Source of the DNA: Bacillota bacterium
GTDB lineage: Bacteria > Bacillota > Clostridia > Lachnospirales > Lachnospiraceae
Length of the DNA: 64,000 nt
Direction of reading: 5' to 3'
Assembly: GCA_902363515.1 (NCBI GenBank)
Contig: CABJAN010000005.1
Span: 62,001 to 126,000 of the forward strand
A program made the translations under genes and the position numbers. Positions 1-7,150 of the stretch are shown here, piece by piece. Each line of letters starts with the position of its first letter. The first letter of the stretch is position 1. Under the pieces are notes generated by a model, which saw only the letters and a program-made list of their open reading frames with translations, was not told the DNA's origin and searched no databases.

Positions 1-98
1 CCATTGGCTTTTGCCATTTCTACCATTGTATACACAATAGCGCTGGCCTGGGCTCCGTTTGGTGTGTCACAGAACAGCCAGTTTTTACGGTTATGTGC
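1..98 (-). pseudogene. IS66-family transposase, C-terminal fragment (left copy)
   Basis: Read on the minus strand from base 98 to base 1, this encodes NRKNWLF, then a TPNGAQASAIVYTMVEMAKAN stretch, the conserved region near the C-terminus of IS66-family transposases (TnpC). An in-frame stop lies just upstream (bases 101-99), so only a 3' fragment is present, and it continues past the window's left edge. It cannot encode an active transposase on its own. It is the mirror image of the plus-strand fragment at 103-324. Confidence 0.7.
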
Positions 99-200
99 TT
101 AAGAGCATAACCGGAAGAACTGGCTGTTCAGTGCCAGTCCGAAGGGAGCTGCCTCTAGCGCTATTGTGTATACAATGGTTGAGATGGCAAAAGCGAATGA
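1..200. repeat. 200-bp palindrome made of two IS66 fragments
   Basis: Bases 1-100 and 101-200 are imperfect reverse complements around the axis CTTAAG at 98-103. Both arms translate outward to the same IS66 transposase segment, differing at several residues (FCDTPNGAQ against FSASPKGAA), so the arms have diverged or derive from two related elements. The left arm may extend beyond the window. Confidence 0.75.
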
Positions 201-324
201 CCTGAACACCTACAAATATCTGACATACCTCTTATCACAGCGGCCAGACGCTAAAATGTCAGATGAACAGCTGGAACAGCTTGCCCCATGGAGCGAGACT
301 GCGAAAGCGAACTGTCAAAACTAA
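103..324 (+). pseudogene. IS66-family transposase, C-terminal fragment (right copy)
   Basis: The frame opens right after an in-frame TAA at 100-102 and runs to the stop at 322-324. It encodes HNRKNWLF, then SAIVYTMVEMAKAND and a YKYLTYLLSQRP-like segment, ending at PWSETAKANCQN. This is the extreme C-terminus of an IS66 TnpC transposase, which is normally about 500 residues, so more than 400 residues are missing. No start codon with a ribosome binding site is present. Remnant, non-functional. Confidence 0.75.
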
Positions 325-401
325 ACTAGAGTAAAACGCTTGCATCTATCATTTTGGTGCAAGCGTAATTCATGGGTAGCGTAGCAATATTTTGCGCTTA
401 C
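325..401 (+). mobile_element. Probable right end of the IS66 remnant
   Basis: Downstream of the transposase stop lies a perfect 9-bp inverted repeat (ACGCTTGCA 336-344, TGCAAGCGT 358-366). Further on is GCGCTTAC (394-401), whose reverse complement GTAAGCGC matches the usual first bases of IS66-family terminal repeats. The element therefore probably ends at about 401. No target duplication could be checked because the other end is outside the window. Confidence 0.5.
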
Positions 402-430
402 CAAAGAAGGGGAAGTGTAGGAAAAAGAGC

Positions 431-459
431 TTTACTTTTGTATCAGATTGTGATATGAT
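431..459 (+). promoter_or_regulatory. Promoter for leader ORF and MFS gene
   Basis: TTTACT (431-436), a 17-bp spacer and TATGAT (454-459), with an extended -10 TG at 451-452. It lies just beyond the IS66 end and points at the leader ORF at 493. Confidence 0.5.
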
Positions 460-492
460 TCACATAAATTTTTGAGAAAAGGAGGCGCGCAG

Positions 493-582
493 ATGGGCTG
501 GAAAACACCGTATTTGATGATTCAAAAAGGCAACTTTTTTGGTGTTCAGGCTATCAGTGCGCCCATTTTTAAGGAATTTTAG
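493..582 (+). CDS. Candidate 29-residue leader peptide
   Basis: A 29-codon frame, starting MGWKTPYLMIQKGN and ending APIFKEF, has a strong Shine-Dalgarno (AAAAGGAGG, ending at 484) at a good distance from ATG 493. It sits between a promoter-like sequence and the MFS gene at 664. Its 3' end overlaps one arm of a possible hairpin (561-570 with 620-629). Short translated frames ahead of resistance-type transporters often act as attenuator leaders; that role here is inference. I do not recognise the peptide, and it could also be a small protein in its own right. Confidence 0.45.
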   Translation: MGWKTPYLMIQKGNFFGVQAISAPIFKEF

Positions 583-660
583 TCTAAGACCAGAAGCATG
601 GTCTGTCTGTTTCAATTCAAAAAGTGGGCATCATTCTAAAAAATTTTAAGTAGGTGATGC
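561..660 (+). promoter_or_regulatory. Alternative hairpins between leader and MFS gene
   Basis: Arm 561-570 (GCCCATTTTT) can pair with 620-629, one G-U included. A second 6-bp stem pairs 628-633 (GCATCA) with 655-660 (TGATGC), which covers part of the Shine-Dalgarno of the MFS gene (AGGTGA, 652-657). The stems share bases 628-629, so they compete. This geometry would suit leader-dependent translational control, but stem two is short. Confidence 0.35.
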
Positions 661-663
661 GTT

Positions 664-1854
664 ATGAATATCAAAAAACAACTTCGGAAATTATATCTTT
701 ATGAACTTATCAGTGGTTTTCAAATTGTAGATGCAGTATGGGTGGTATTTCTTTTGCAGCGTGGTTTTTCTATTGCACAGGTCGGGATTGCAGAAGGTGT
801 TTTTCATGTGGTGAGTATGTGCTGTGAAATTCCTAGCGGTATGGTGGCAGATTTGATAGGACGCAAAAGAACTTTGGTGTTGTCTGGACTGGTATCAGCA
901 GCAGGGTCTTTGTGTATGATTCTTACCAATGCGTTTCCCATGATTTTAGTTGCCATGGGTCTGAATGCATTAAGTTATAACCTGGTGTCCGGCTCAAGAG
1001 AAGCCCTGACCTATGACAGCCTTTTGGAGGCAGGAGCACAGGAGGAATATCTTAGGGTGTCAGCCATACAGGAGAAATTGTATCTGTTTGTTTTTGCAGC
1101 AGCAAATTTATTCAGTGTAGTGACCGTATCCCTGGGATATGAGAAAGGATATTTGATTTCAATGGTTCAGGGGATTTGCTGTTCCATAGTGGCATTCAGG
1201 ATTTGGGAGCCCGGGAGAGAAAATACAAAACAGCATGAAAAAAATAGAAATTGGACAAGGATTCTAAGAAAACATGTTATAGAAAGTGGGAAATTTTTTG
1301 TCACTCATGGCTTTGCCGCACGCAGAATGTTGATCAGTGGTGTGGCTGCTGCTGGATATTATATCGTTTTTATGTTATTGCAGCAGCATTTAGTAGAGCA
1401 AGGGTTACAGGCAAAATGGATAGGAATTCCACTTCTGCTTATTTCTTTTGGAGGCATGGCAGGAGCGTCTCTTGGAGAAAAGACAGGGAAAGTGAAAATA
1501 AAATTTCTGCTGCTTGCAGGTGGAGTGTTGGAAGGTGTTTTGATTGTTTTTAGTGGTATGCCGGCATTGCCGGGATGCGTGCTGGCAGCGGCTTTTGCCC
1601 ATGGGATATCAGAAATGTTGGCAATTCGTATTGGAGATGAGAATCAGAAAGTATTTTCCAGTGAAGTGCGCGCTACCATGGTATCAGTAGAAAGCATGGT
1701 TTATAGTGTTGTTATGGTGGTATTAAGTCCGGTGGTGGGATGGCTGTCAGAGAAATTTTCCATATCCGGGGCTTTTGGCATCCTGGGAATATTTGTTAGC
1801 TTTTTAGTCTGTATTTTGGTTTTGTTACCCAAAGAAAGCAACTTTCCAGATTGA
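664..1854 (+). CDS. MFS transporter
   Basis: A 396-residue major facilitator protein, the usual length for 12 membrane helices, which are visible as regularly spaced hydrophobic blocks. The loop between helices 2 and 3 carries the family's signature, GMVADLIGRKR at residues 59-69 (G-x3-D-x2-G-R-K/R). It should export or import a small solute by proton antiport or symport in the cytoplasmic membrane; the substrate cannot be read from the sequence. A drug-export role is suggested only by the possible leader peptide upstream. The start is ATG 664 with AGGTGA at 652-657. Next to IS66 debris, so possibly horizontally acquired. Confidence 0.85.
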   Translation: MNIKKQLRKLYLYELISGFQIVDAVWVVFLLQRGFSIAQVGIAEGVFHVVSMCCEIPSGMVADLIGRKRTLVLSGLVSAAGSLCMILTNAFPMILVAMGLNALSYNLVSGSREALTYDSLLEAGAQEEYLRVSAIQEKLYLFVFAAANLFSVVTVSLGYEKGYLISMVQGICCSIVAFRIWEPGRENTKQHEKNRNWTRILRKHVIESGKFFVTHGFAARRMLISGVAAAGYYIVFMLLQQHLVEQGLQAKWIGIPLLLISFGGMAGASLGEKTGKVKIKFLLLAGGVLEGVLIVFSGMPALPGCVLAAAFAHGISEMLAIRIGDENQKVFSSEVRATMVSVESMVYSVVMVVLSPVVGWLSEKFSISGAFGILGIFVSFLVCILVLLPKESNFPD

Positions 1855-1900
1855 CAGAAGATTCCAGGACTGCTAATCTATTATTTACAGGAGGGCTTCT

Positions 1901-2260
1901 ATGAAACTGAAAAACGTAATGATTGTGGTAAAAGACATAGAAAGGTCCAAACAGTTTTATAAGAAACTATTTGGACTGGACGTTGTGTTGGAACAGGAAG
2001 GAAATGTGATTCTCACAGAAGGATTGGTGCTGCAGGAAGCTAAAATCTGGGAAAATACCATAAACCAGAAAGTGCAGTTTCAGAATCATGCCATGGAGCT
2101 GTATTTTGAAGAACGGAATTTTACAGAGTTTTTAGAAAAATTGGAGCATTATGAAGAAACTGTGAGGTATGCAGGTCCAGTGACAGAATATTCCTGGGGA
2201 AAGAAGATTCTGCGAATGTATGACCCGGATGGAACCTTGATTGAGGTAGGGACACCATAA
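1901..2260 (+). CDS. VOC-family (glyoxalase/bleomycin-resistance fold) protein
   Basis: A single vicinal-oxygen-chelate domain of 119 residues: the N-terminal beta-alpha-beta module (MKLKNVMIVVKDIERSKQFY) and a C-terminal YDPDGTLIEVG strand are typical. Members are metal-dependent lyases, isomerases or dioxygenases, or drug-binding proteins; which applies here is unclear. A glutamate in the last strand (IEV) is the usual metal ligand. It begins 46 bases after the MFS gene, behind CAGGAGGGC, and probably shares its transcript, which would fit a detoxification pair, though this is inference. Confidence 0.8.
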   Translation: MKLKNVMIVVKDIERSKQFYKKLFGLDVVLEQEGNVILTEGLVLQEAKIWENTINQKVQFQNHAMELYFEERNFTEFLEKLEHYEETVRYAGPVTEYSWGKKILRMYDPDGTLIEVGTP

Positions 2261-2273
2261 GGAGGAAATGCTT

Positions 2274-2621
2274 ATGAGAAAAACACCAAAAAAAGTATGG
2301 ATTGCTGTGGCAGGCGTTGCTTTAGCAGGAGTGCTGATGACAGGAACTTTTCTTTATAAAGATTATGAAAATAAGACGAGCCAAAGTGTGTGCAATTTTG
2401 TTCCTCCGCCATGTTTTCGGGGGATGGTAGAAGCGGTGGATATTAAAAACAGTCAGATGACGGTTACTATGGATGAGAAAAGCCTGGTACTGGACTGTGA
2501 GAAAGATGCCTACAAGCTTTATAATACAAAGCCGGGTGATACGGTGAATTTCCGTTGTGAAGAGGAAAAACTGGAGGATGAACTGGTGGAAATCTGGCAT
2601 TTTGATCGGGAAGAAGAGTAG
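2274..2621 (+). CDS. Small membrane-anchored protein, unknown function
   Basis: A 115-residue protein with a short basic N-terminus, one hydrophobic helix at about residues 9-29 and a polar outside domain. The domain is beta-rich (RGMVEAVDIKNSQMTVTMD) with two cysteines near residues 40 and 47 and two more beyond residue 70. The pattern resembles small OB-like extracytoplasmic domains, but I do not recognise a family. The start was placed at ATG 2274, seven bases after AAGGAGGA (2259-2266); an ATG at 2268 is in frame but too close to that site. Six bases after the VOC stop, so co-transcribed. Confidence 0.6.
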   Translation: MRKTPKKVWIAVAGVALAGVLMTGTFLYKDYENKTSQSVCNFVPPPCFRGMVEAVDIKNSQMTVTMDEKSLVLDCEKDAYKLYNTKPGDTVNFRCEEEKLEDELVEIWHFDREEE

Positions 2622-2653
2622 TACCAAAGAAAAAAGAAGAGGATAAAAGACTT

Positions 2654-3928
2654 ATGGATGGAATAATTTATGATGCGTATGTGAATATTCTAAAGGAGGA
2701 GCTTGTGCCGGCAATGGGCTGTACAGAGCCCATTGCGATTGCTTATGCGGCAGCAGTGGCAAGGGAAACTCTTGGGAGTATGCCAAAATCTGTGCGAATC
2801 AGCGCCAGCGGCAATATTATTAAAAATGTAAAAAGTGTGGTAGTTCCCAATACAGGAGGACTTCGCGGTATTGCGGCAGCAGCGGCTGCTGGTATTGTGG
2901 CCGGAAAAGCAGAGAAGAAGCTGGAGGTTCTGGCAGAGATTACCAAGGAGGAGATAGAAGAGATTTCAGACTATTTAAAAGAGGTGTCTTTCCAGCTTAC
3001 TGCATCTCAGTCAGGATGTATTTTTGACATTTATATTGAAGTGCAGGATGGAGAACACAGCGCAGAAGTCCAGATTCAGGGTCAGCACACTAATATTGTC
3101 CAGATTCGAAAAAACGGGGAGACTTTGTTTGGAAAAGAATATTCTGAAGAGGAAAACTGTGCAGGCACAGAGAAGGAGCTGCTTACTGTAGAGCGGATTA
3201 TCCAGTTTGCAGATGAAGTGAAAATTTCAGATGTGGAGGAAACCATTACAAGACAGATTGAATACAACACTGCCATTGCTCAGGAAGGATTAAAGGGCAA
3301 CTGGGGCGCCAATATCGGAAAAATTCTGCTTCAGTCCTATGGAAACAGTGTCCAGAACCGGGCAAAAGCCATGGCAGCGGCAGGCTCTGATGCCCGTATG
3401 AATGGCTGTGAAATGCCTGTGGTGATTAATTCCGGCAGTGGAAACCAGGGAATGACAGCCTCCCTTCCGGTTATTGTCTATGCAGAGGATATGAAGGTAT
3501 CCAGAGAAATGCTCATTCGCGCTCTGGTTGTGTCCAATCTGGTGTCCATTCATTTAAAATCCGGAATTGGAACCTTATCTGCCTATTGCGGGGCGATTAG
3601 TGCAGGCTGTGGCGCCGGCGCCGGAATTACCTATCTTTATGGGGGAGATTACGCCCAGGTGGCACACACCATTGTCAATGCCCTGGCCATTAATTCCGGC
3701 GTGGTGTGCGATGGAGCAAAGGCAAGCTGTGCGGCAAAGATTGCGTCCGCTGTGGAAGCAGGAACTCTTGGAATGAAGATGTATCAGTTTGGCAGCCAGT
3801 TCTATGGAGGAGATGGAATTGTAGCACAGGGAATTGAAGAAACCATTGAAAATGTAGCCCAGCTTGCCAGAGATGGTATGCGGGAAACAGACAAGAAAAT
3901 TATTGAAATCATGATTGATAAAATCTGA
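2654..3928 (+). CDS. cyuA: L-cysteine desulfidase (CyuA/UPF0597 family)
   Basis: A 424-residue member of the family once called UPF0597 or serine dehydratase alpha-like. The characterised members split L-cysteine into pyruvate, ammonia and sulfide with a [4Fe-4S] cluster and no pyridoxal phosphate. Visible hallmarks are PAMGCTEPIA with Cys23 near the N-terminus, the SGSGNQGM loop, and cysteine-rich C-terminal segments (YCGAISAGCGAGAG and VVCDGAKASC) that would supply the other cluster ligands. It is the first of a tight pair with a D-lactate dehydrogenase 22 bases downstream, which could consume the pyruvate. A serine substrate cannot be excluded. Confidence 0.85.
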   Translation: MDGIIYDAYVNILKEELVPAMGCTEPIAIAYAAAVARETLGSMPKSVRISASGNIIKNVKSVVVPNTGGLRGIAAAAAAGIVAGKAEKKLEVLAEITKEEIEEISDYLKEVSFQLTASQSGCIFDIYIEVQDGEHSAEVQIQGQHTNIVQIRKNGETLFGKEYSEEENCAGTEKELLTVERIIQFADEVKISDVEETITRQIEYNTAIAQEGLKGNWGANIGKILLQSYGNSVQNRAKAMAAAGSDARMNGCEMPVVINSGSGNQGMTASLPVIVYAEDMKVSREMLIRALVVSNLVSIHLKSGIGTLSAYCGAISAGCGAGAGITYLYGGDYAQVAHTIVNALAINSGVVCDGAKASCAAKIASAVEAGTLGMKMYQFGSQFYGGDGIVAQGIEETIENVAQLARDGMRETDKKIIEIMIDKI

Positions 3929-3950
3929 TAAGCATAAGGAGGAACAGACT

Positions 3951-4943
3951 ATGAAAATTTTATTTTTTGACACCAAAAGCTATGATAAGGATTCTTTTGA
4001 AAAACAGATTTCTAAATATCCGGAAATTGAAATTGATTATTTAAAAACAGACCTGGCTCCCAAGACAGCGCCTCTGGCAAAGGGCTATGAGGCAGTGTGC
4101 GCTTTTGTAAGTTCTGATGTGGGAAGCGCTACCATGGATGCTCTTCATGAGGCTGGGGTAAAACTGGTTCTTATGCGCTGCGCAGGTTTTAATAACGTAG
4201 ATTTAGAAAAAGCAGAGGCATACGGAATCAAAGTTATGCGTGTGCCGGGATATTCTCCGGAGGCAGTAGCAGAACACGCTATGGCTCTTGCGCTTGCTGC
4301 AAACCGCCGCATTCACAAAGCCTATGTAAAAGTAAGAGAAAATGACTTCAGCCTGGGCGGCCTAATGGGCATGAACTTTTATGAAAAAACAGCAGGAATC
4401 GTAGGAACCGGAAAAATCGGCGCAGCCATGGCAAGAATTTGCCGGGGCTTTGGCATGAAGGTGATTGCCTATGACGTCTATGAAAATCCGGATTTGAAGG
4501 AGTTTGTTACCTATGTGTCTTTGGATGAGCTGCTGGCAACCAGTGATTTGATTTCCCTGCACTGCCCGTTAATGGATAATACCTATCATTTAATTAATAA
4601 AGACACCATTGCCAAAATGAAGGATGGCGTTATTCTGGTAAATACTTCCAGAGGCGGTCTGGTAAAGACCAATGATTTGATTGAAGGAATCCGGGCCAGA
4701 AAATTTTATGCAGTAGGGCTGGATGTGTATGAGGAAGAAACAAAAAATGTGTTTGAGGACCGCTCTGATGAGATTCTGGAACATTCTACAACAGCCAGAT
4801 TATTGTCCTTCCCAAATGTGATGATTACTTCTCACCAGGGATTTTTTACAGAGGAAGCATTGGCAGCGATTTCACAGACAACTTTGGACAATGCAATGGC
4901 ATTTTTAAGGGGAGAAACTACAGGGAATGAAGTACACAAATAA
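3951..4943 (+). CDS. ldhA: D-lactate dehydrogenase (LdhA-type 2-hydroxyacid dehydrogenase)
   Basis: A 330-residue NAD-dependent 2-hydroxyacid dehydrogenase that should reduce pyruvate to D-lactate. The catalytic domain carries RCAGFNNVDL and VPGYSPEAVAEHA, as in E. coli LdhA. The Rossmann motif is GIVGTGKIG, followed by VNTSRGGLV with the substrate-binding Arg, and SHQGFFTEEA with the catalytic His. The start is ATG 3951, after AAGGAGGA; an in-frame upstream ATG at 3915 lies inside cyuA and lacks such a site. The gene follows cyuA by 22 bases. Other 2-hydroxyacid substrates are possible, but LdhA-like features are clear. Confidence 0.85.
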   Translation: MKILFFDTKSYDKDSFEKQISKYPEIEIDYLKTDLAPKTAPLAKGYEAVCAFVSSDVGSATMDALHEAGVKLVLMRCAGFNNVDLEKAEAYGIKVMRVPGYSPEAVAEHAMALALAANRRIHKAYVKVRENDFSLGGLMGMNFYEKTAGIVGTGKIGAAMARICRGFGMKVIAYDVYENPDLKEFVTYVSLDELLATSDLISLHCPLMDNTYHLINKDTIAKMKDGVILVNTSRGGLVKTNDLIEGIRARKFYAVGLDVYEEETKNVFEDRSDEILEHSTTARLLSFPNVMITSHQGFFTEEALAAISQTTLDNAMAFLRGETTGNEVHK

Positions 4944-4957
4944 GAGGTGACAGAAAC

Positions 4958-5617
4958 TTGAACAGAAATTATCAAAAAGAACTGGACAGGATTCTGGAAG
5001 AAATACAAAAAGAGGAGAAGGTACCCAGATTATTTCTGCATAGCTGTTGCGCTCCATGCAGCAGCTATGTGCTGGAGTACCTTTCCCCATATTTTGAGAT
5101 TACGGATTTCTTTTACAATCCCAATATTTCACCAAGAGAAGAGTATGAGAAGCGGACGAAAGAGCTTCAGAAGCTAATTGAAGAAATGCCCCTGGTACAC
5201 AAACCTGTTTTTCTGGAGGGAGAGTATCGTCCGGAAGATTTTTTTGAAATGGCAAAGGGACTGGAAAATGTACCGGAAGGCGGAGAACGCTGCTTTAAGT
5301 GTTACCGCCTGCGTCTGGAAGAGGCAGCCAGACTGGCAGCAGAAGGAGGCTATGATTATTTTGCAACCACTCTAACCATCAGTCCCTTGAAAAATGCAGC
5401 CAAATTAAATGAAATCGGAGAAGAGTTGGAGAAAATTTACCATGTGAAGCATCTTCCCTCTGATTTTAAGAAGCGCAATGGTTACAAGCGCTCCACAGAA
5501 TTGTCTGCAGAATATCAGTTATATCGTCAGGATTATTGTGGCTGTGTATTTTCCAGACAGGAACGGGAAAGACAGAGACAAAATTCAATGCATAAAAAAT
5601 GTGAAGTGGAAAAGTAG
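4958..5617 (+). CDS. queH: Epoxyqueuosine reductase QueH
   Basis: A 219-residue protein of the former DUF208 family. QueH performs the last step of queuosine synthesis in tRNA, reducing epoxyqueuosine to queuosine, and is unrelated to the cobalamin-dependent QueG. The motif HSCCAPCSS gives Cys30, Cys31 and Cys34; a second cysteine pair lies in RCFKCYRLR and a third in DYCGCVFS. These ligate the iron-sulfur cluster and metal site. The start is a TTG at 4958, supported by AAGAGGTGA. It lies 14 bases after ldhA and probably shares its transcript without a functional link. Confidence 0.88.
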   Translation: MNRNYQKELDRILEEIQKEEKVPRLFLHSCCAPCSSYVLEYLSPYFEITDFFYNPNISPREEYEKRTKELQKLIEEMPLVHKPVFLEGEYRPEDFFEMAKGLENVPEGGERCFKCYRLRLEEAARLAAEGGYDYFATTLTISPLKNAAKLNEIGEELEKIYHVKHLPSDFKKRNGYKRSTELSAEYQLYRQDYCGCVFSRQERERQRQNSMHKKCEVEK

Positions 5618-5625
5618 GAAAGTGC

Positions 5626-5654
5626 TTGCGGGGATTGTCATAAAGTGATAAAAT
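5626..5654 (+). promoter_or_regulatory. Promoter for argH
   Basis: TTGCGG (5626-5631), 17-bp spacer, TAAAAT (5649-5654), with an extended -10 TG at 5646-5647. Located 37 bases upstream of the argH start. Confidence 0.55.
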
Positions 5655-5690
5655 TCTACAAGATACATATAGAAAGAAAGAGGAACGTCT

Positions 5691-7070
5691 ATGGCACAGT
5701 TATGGGGAGGCCGTTTTACCAAAGAAACGGACCAGCTAGTTTATAATTTTAACGCATCTTTAAGTTTTGACCAGAAACTGTACAAACAGGATATTACCGG
5801 GAGCATGGCTCATGCGGCAATGCTGGCAAAACAGGGGATTTTAACCCAGCAGGAAAAAGAAGAAATTACAGCAGGACTTCAGGAAATTTTAAAAGATATT
5901 GAAGAGGGAAAACTGGAATTTTCACCGGAATATGAGGATATTCATAGCTTTGTGGAGTCCAATCTTATTGCCAGAAAAGGTGAAGTGGGTAAAAAACTTC
6001 ATACCGGAAGAAGCCGCAATGACCAGGTGGCTCTTGATATGAAAATGTATGTAAGAGATGAAATCGGTGAGATTGACAGTTTGTTAAAGGAACTTCTTAC
6101 TTCACTTTTGCATATTATGAAGGAAAATCTGCATACCTATATGCCGGGATTTACACATTTACAGAAAGCCCAGCCGGTTACCGTAGCCCATCATTTTGGC
6201 GCTTATTTTGAAATGTTTAAAAGAGACCGCAGCCGTATGCAGGATGTGAAAAAACGTCTGAATCTCTGTCCCCTGGGAAGCGGGGCTCTGGCTGGAACCA
6301 CCTATCCTTTAGACAGAGCTTATACAGCCCGGTTGTTAGGATTTGACGGACCTACATTAAACAGTATGGATTCTGTGGCAGACCGGGATTATCTTATTGA
6401 GCTACTTTCCGGATTGTCCACCATTATGATGCATTTGAGCCGCTTTTGTGAGGAAATCATTCTGTGGAATTCCAATGAATATCAGTTTGTGGAGATTGAT
6501 GACGGTTACAGCACCGGAAGCAGCATTATGCCCCAGAAGAAAAATCCGGATATTGCAGAGCTGGTAAGAGGAAAAACAGGAAGAGTTTACGGAGCATTGA
6601 TGTCCATGCTTACTACTATGAAGGGAATCCCGCTGGCATATAACAAAGATATGCAGGAAGATAAGGAGTTTACCTTTGATGCCATTGATACGGTAAAAGG
6701 CTGTATTGCTTTATTTAATGGTATGATTTCTACTATGGAATTCAAAAAAGAAAATATGGAAAACAGTGCGAAAAATGGATTCACTAATGCTACTGATGCG
6801 GCAGATTATCTGGTAAATCATGGAGTGGCTTTCCGGGATGCCCATGGCATTGTGGGACGTCTGGTGCTGTTCTGTATTGAGAAGAATTGTTCTCTGGATG
6901 ATTTGACTTTAGCAGAATATCAGGAAATCAGCCCGGTATTCCAGGAGGATATTTACGAAGCAATCAGCATGAAAAACTGTGTGGAAAAGAGAAATACCAT
7001 AGGCGCGCCTGGTACAGAGGCTATGAAAGAAGTCATTGGTATTCAGGAAAAATATCTGGAAGAAAATTAA
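5691..7070 (+). CDS. argH: Argininosuccinate lyase
   Basis: A 459-residue enzyme of normal family length that cleaves argininosuccinate to arginine and fumarate in the last step of arginine synthesis. The N-terminus (LWGGRFTKETD) and HTGRSRNDQVA are typical, and the fumarase/aspartase-superfamily signature GSSIMPQKKNPD, which holds the catalytic serine loop, lies near residues 275-287. The start is ATG 5691 after AGAAAGAGGAA. It has its own promoter. No other arginine-synthesis gene is adjacent, so argG must be elsewhere. Confidence 0.95.
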   Translation: MAQLWGGRFTKETDQLVYNFNASLSFDQKLYKQDITGSMAHAAMLAKQGILTQQEKEEITAGLQEILKDIEEGKLEFSPEYEDIHSFVESNLIARKGEVGKKLHTGRSRNDQVALDMKMYVRDEIGEIDSLLKELLTSLLHIMKENLHTYMPGFTHLQKAQPVTVAHHFGAYFEMFKRDRSRMQDVKKRLNLCPLGSGALAGTTYPLDRAYTARLLGFDGPTLNSMDSVADRDYLIELLSGLSTIMMHLSRFCEEIILWNSNEYQFVEIDDGYSTGSSIMPQKKNPDIAELVRGKTGRVYGALMSMLTTMKGIPLAYNKDMQEDKEFTFDAIDTVKGCIALFNGMISTMEFKKENMENSAKNGFTNATDAADYLVNHGVAFRDAHGIVGRLVLFCIEKNCSLDDLTLAEYQEISPVFQEDIYEAISMKNCVEKRNTIGAPGTEAMKEVIGIQEKYLEEN

Positions 7071-7076
7071 AAAAAC

Positions 7077-7104
7077 TTGACATTTTGGAAAGATTTGTTA
7101 TAGT
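7077..7104 (+). promoter_or_regulatory. Promoter for asd
   Basis: TTGACA (7077-7082), 16-bp spacer, TATAGT (7099-7104), extended -10 TG at 7096-7097. This near-consensus promoter lies inside the longer possible asd frame and so supports the downstream start at 7151. Confidence 0.65.
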
Positions 7105-7150
7105 GGTGTTTAATAAAAACAAATGTATTTGCAGGAAGGACAAAAAAGCT

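Noticed and set aside
493..582. Leader peptide of a tet(M)-type resistance gene
   Set aside because: The peptide does not match the tet(M) leader that I remember, and the gene behind it encodes an MFS transporter, not a ribosomal protection protein.
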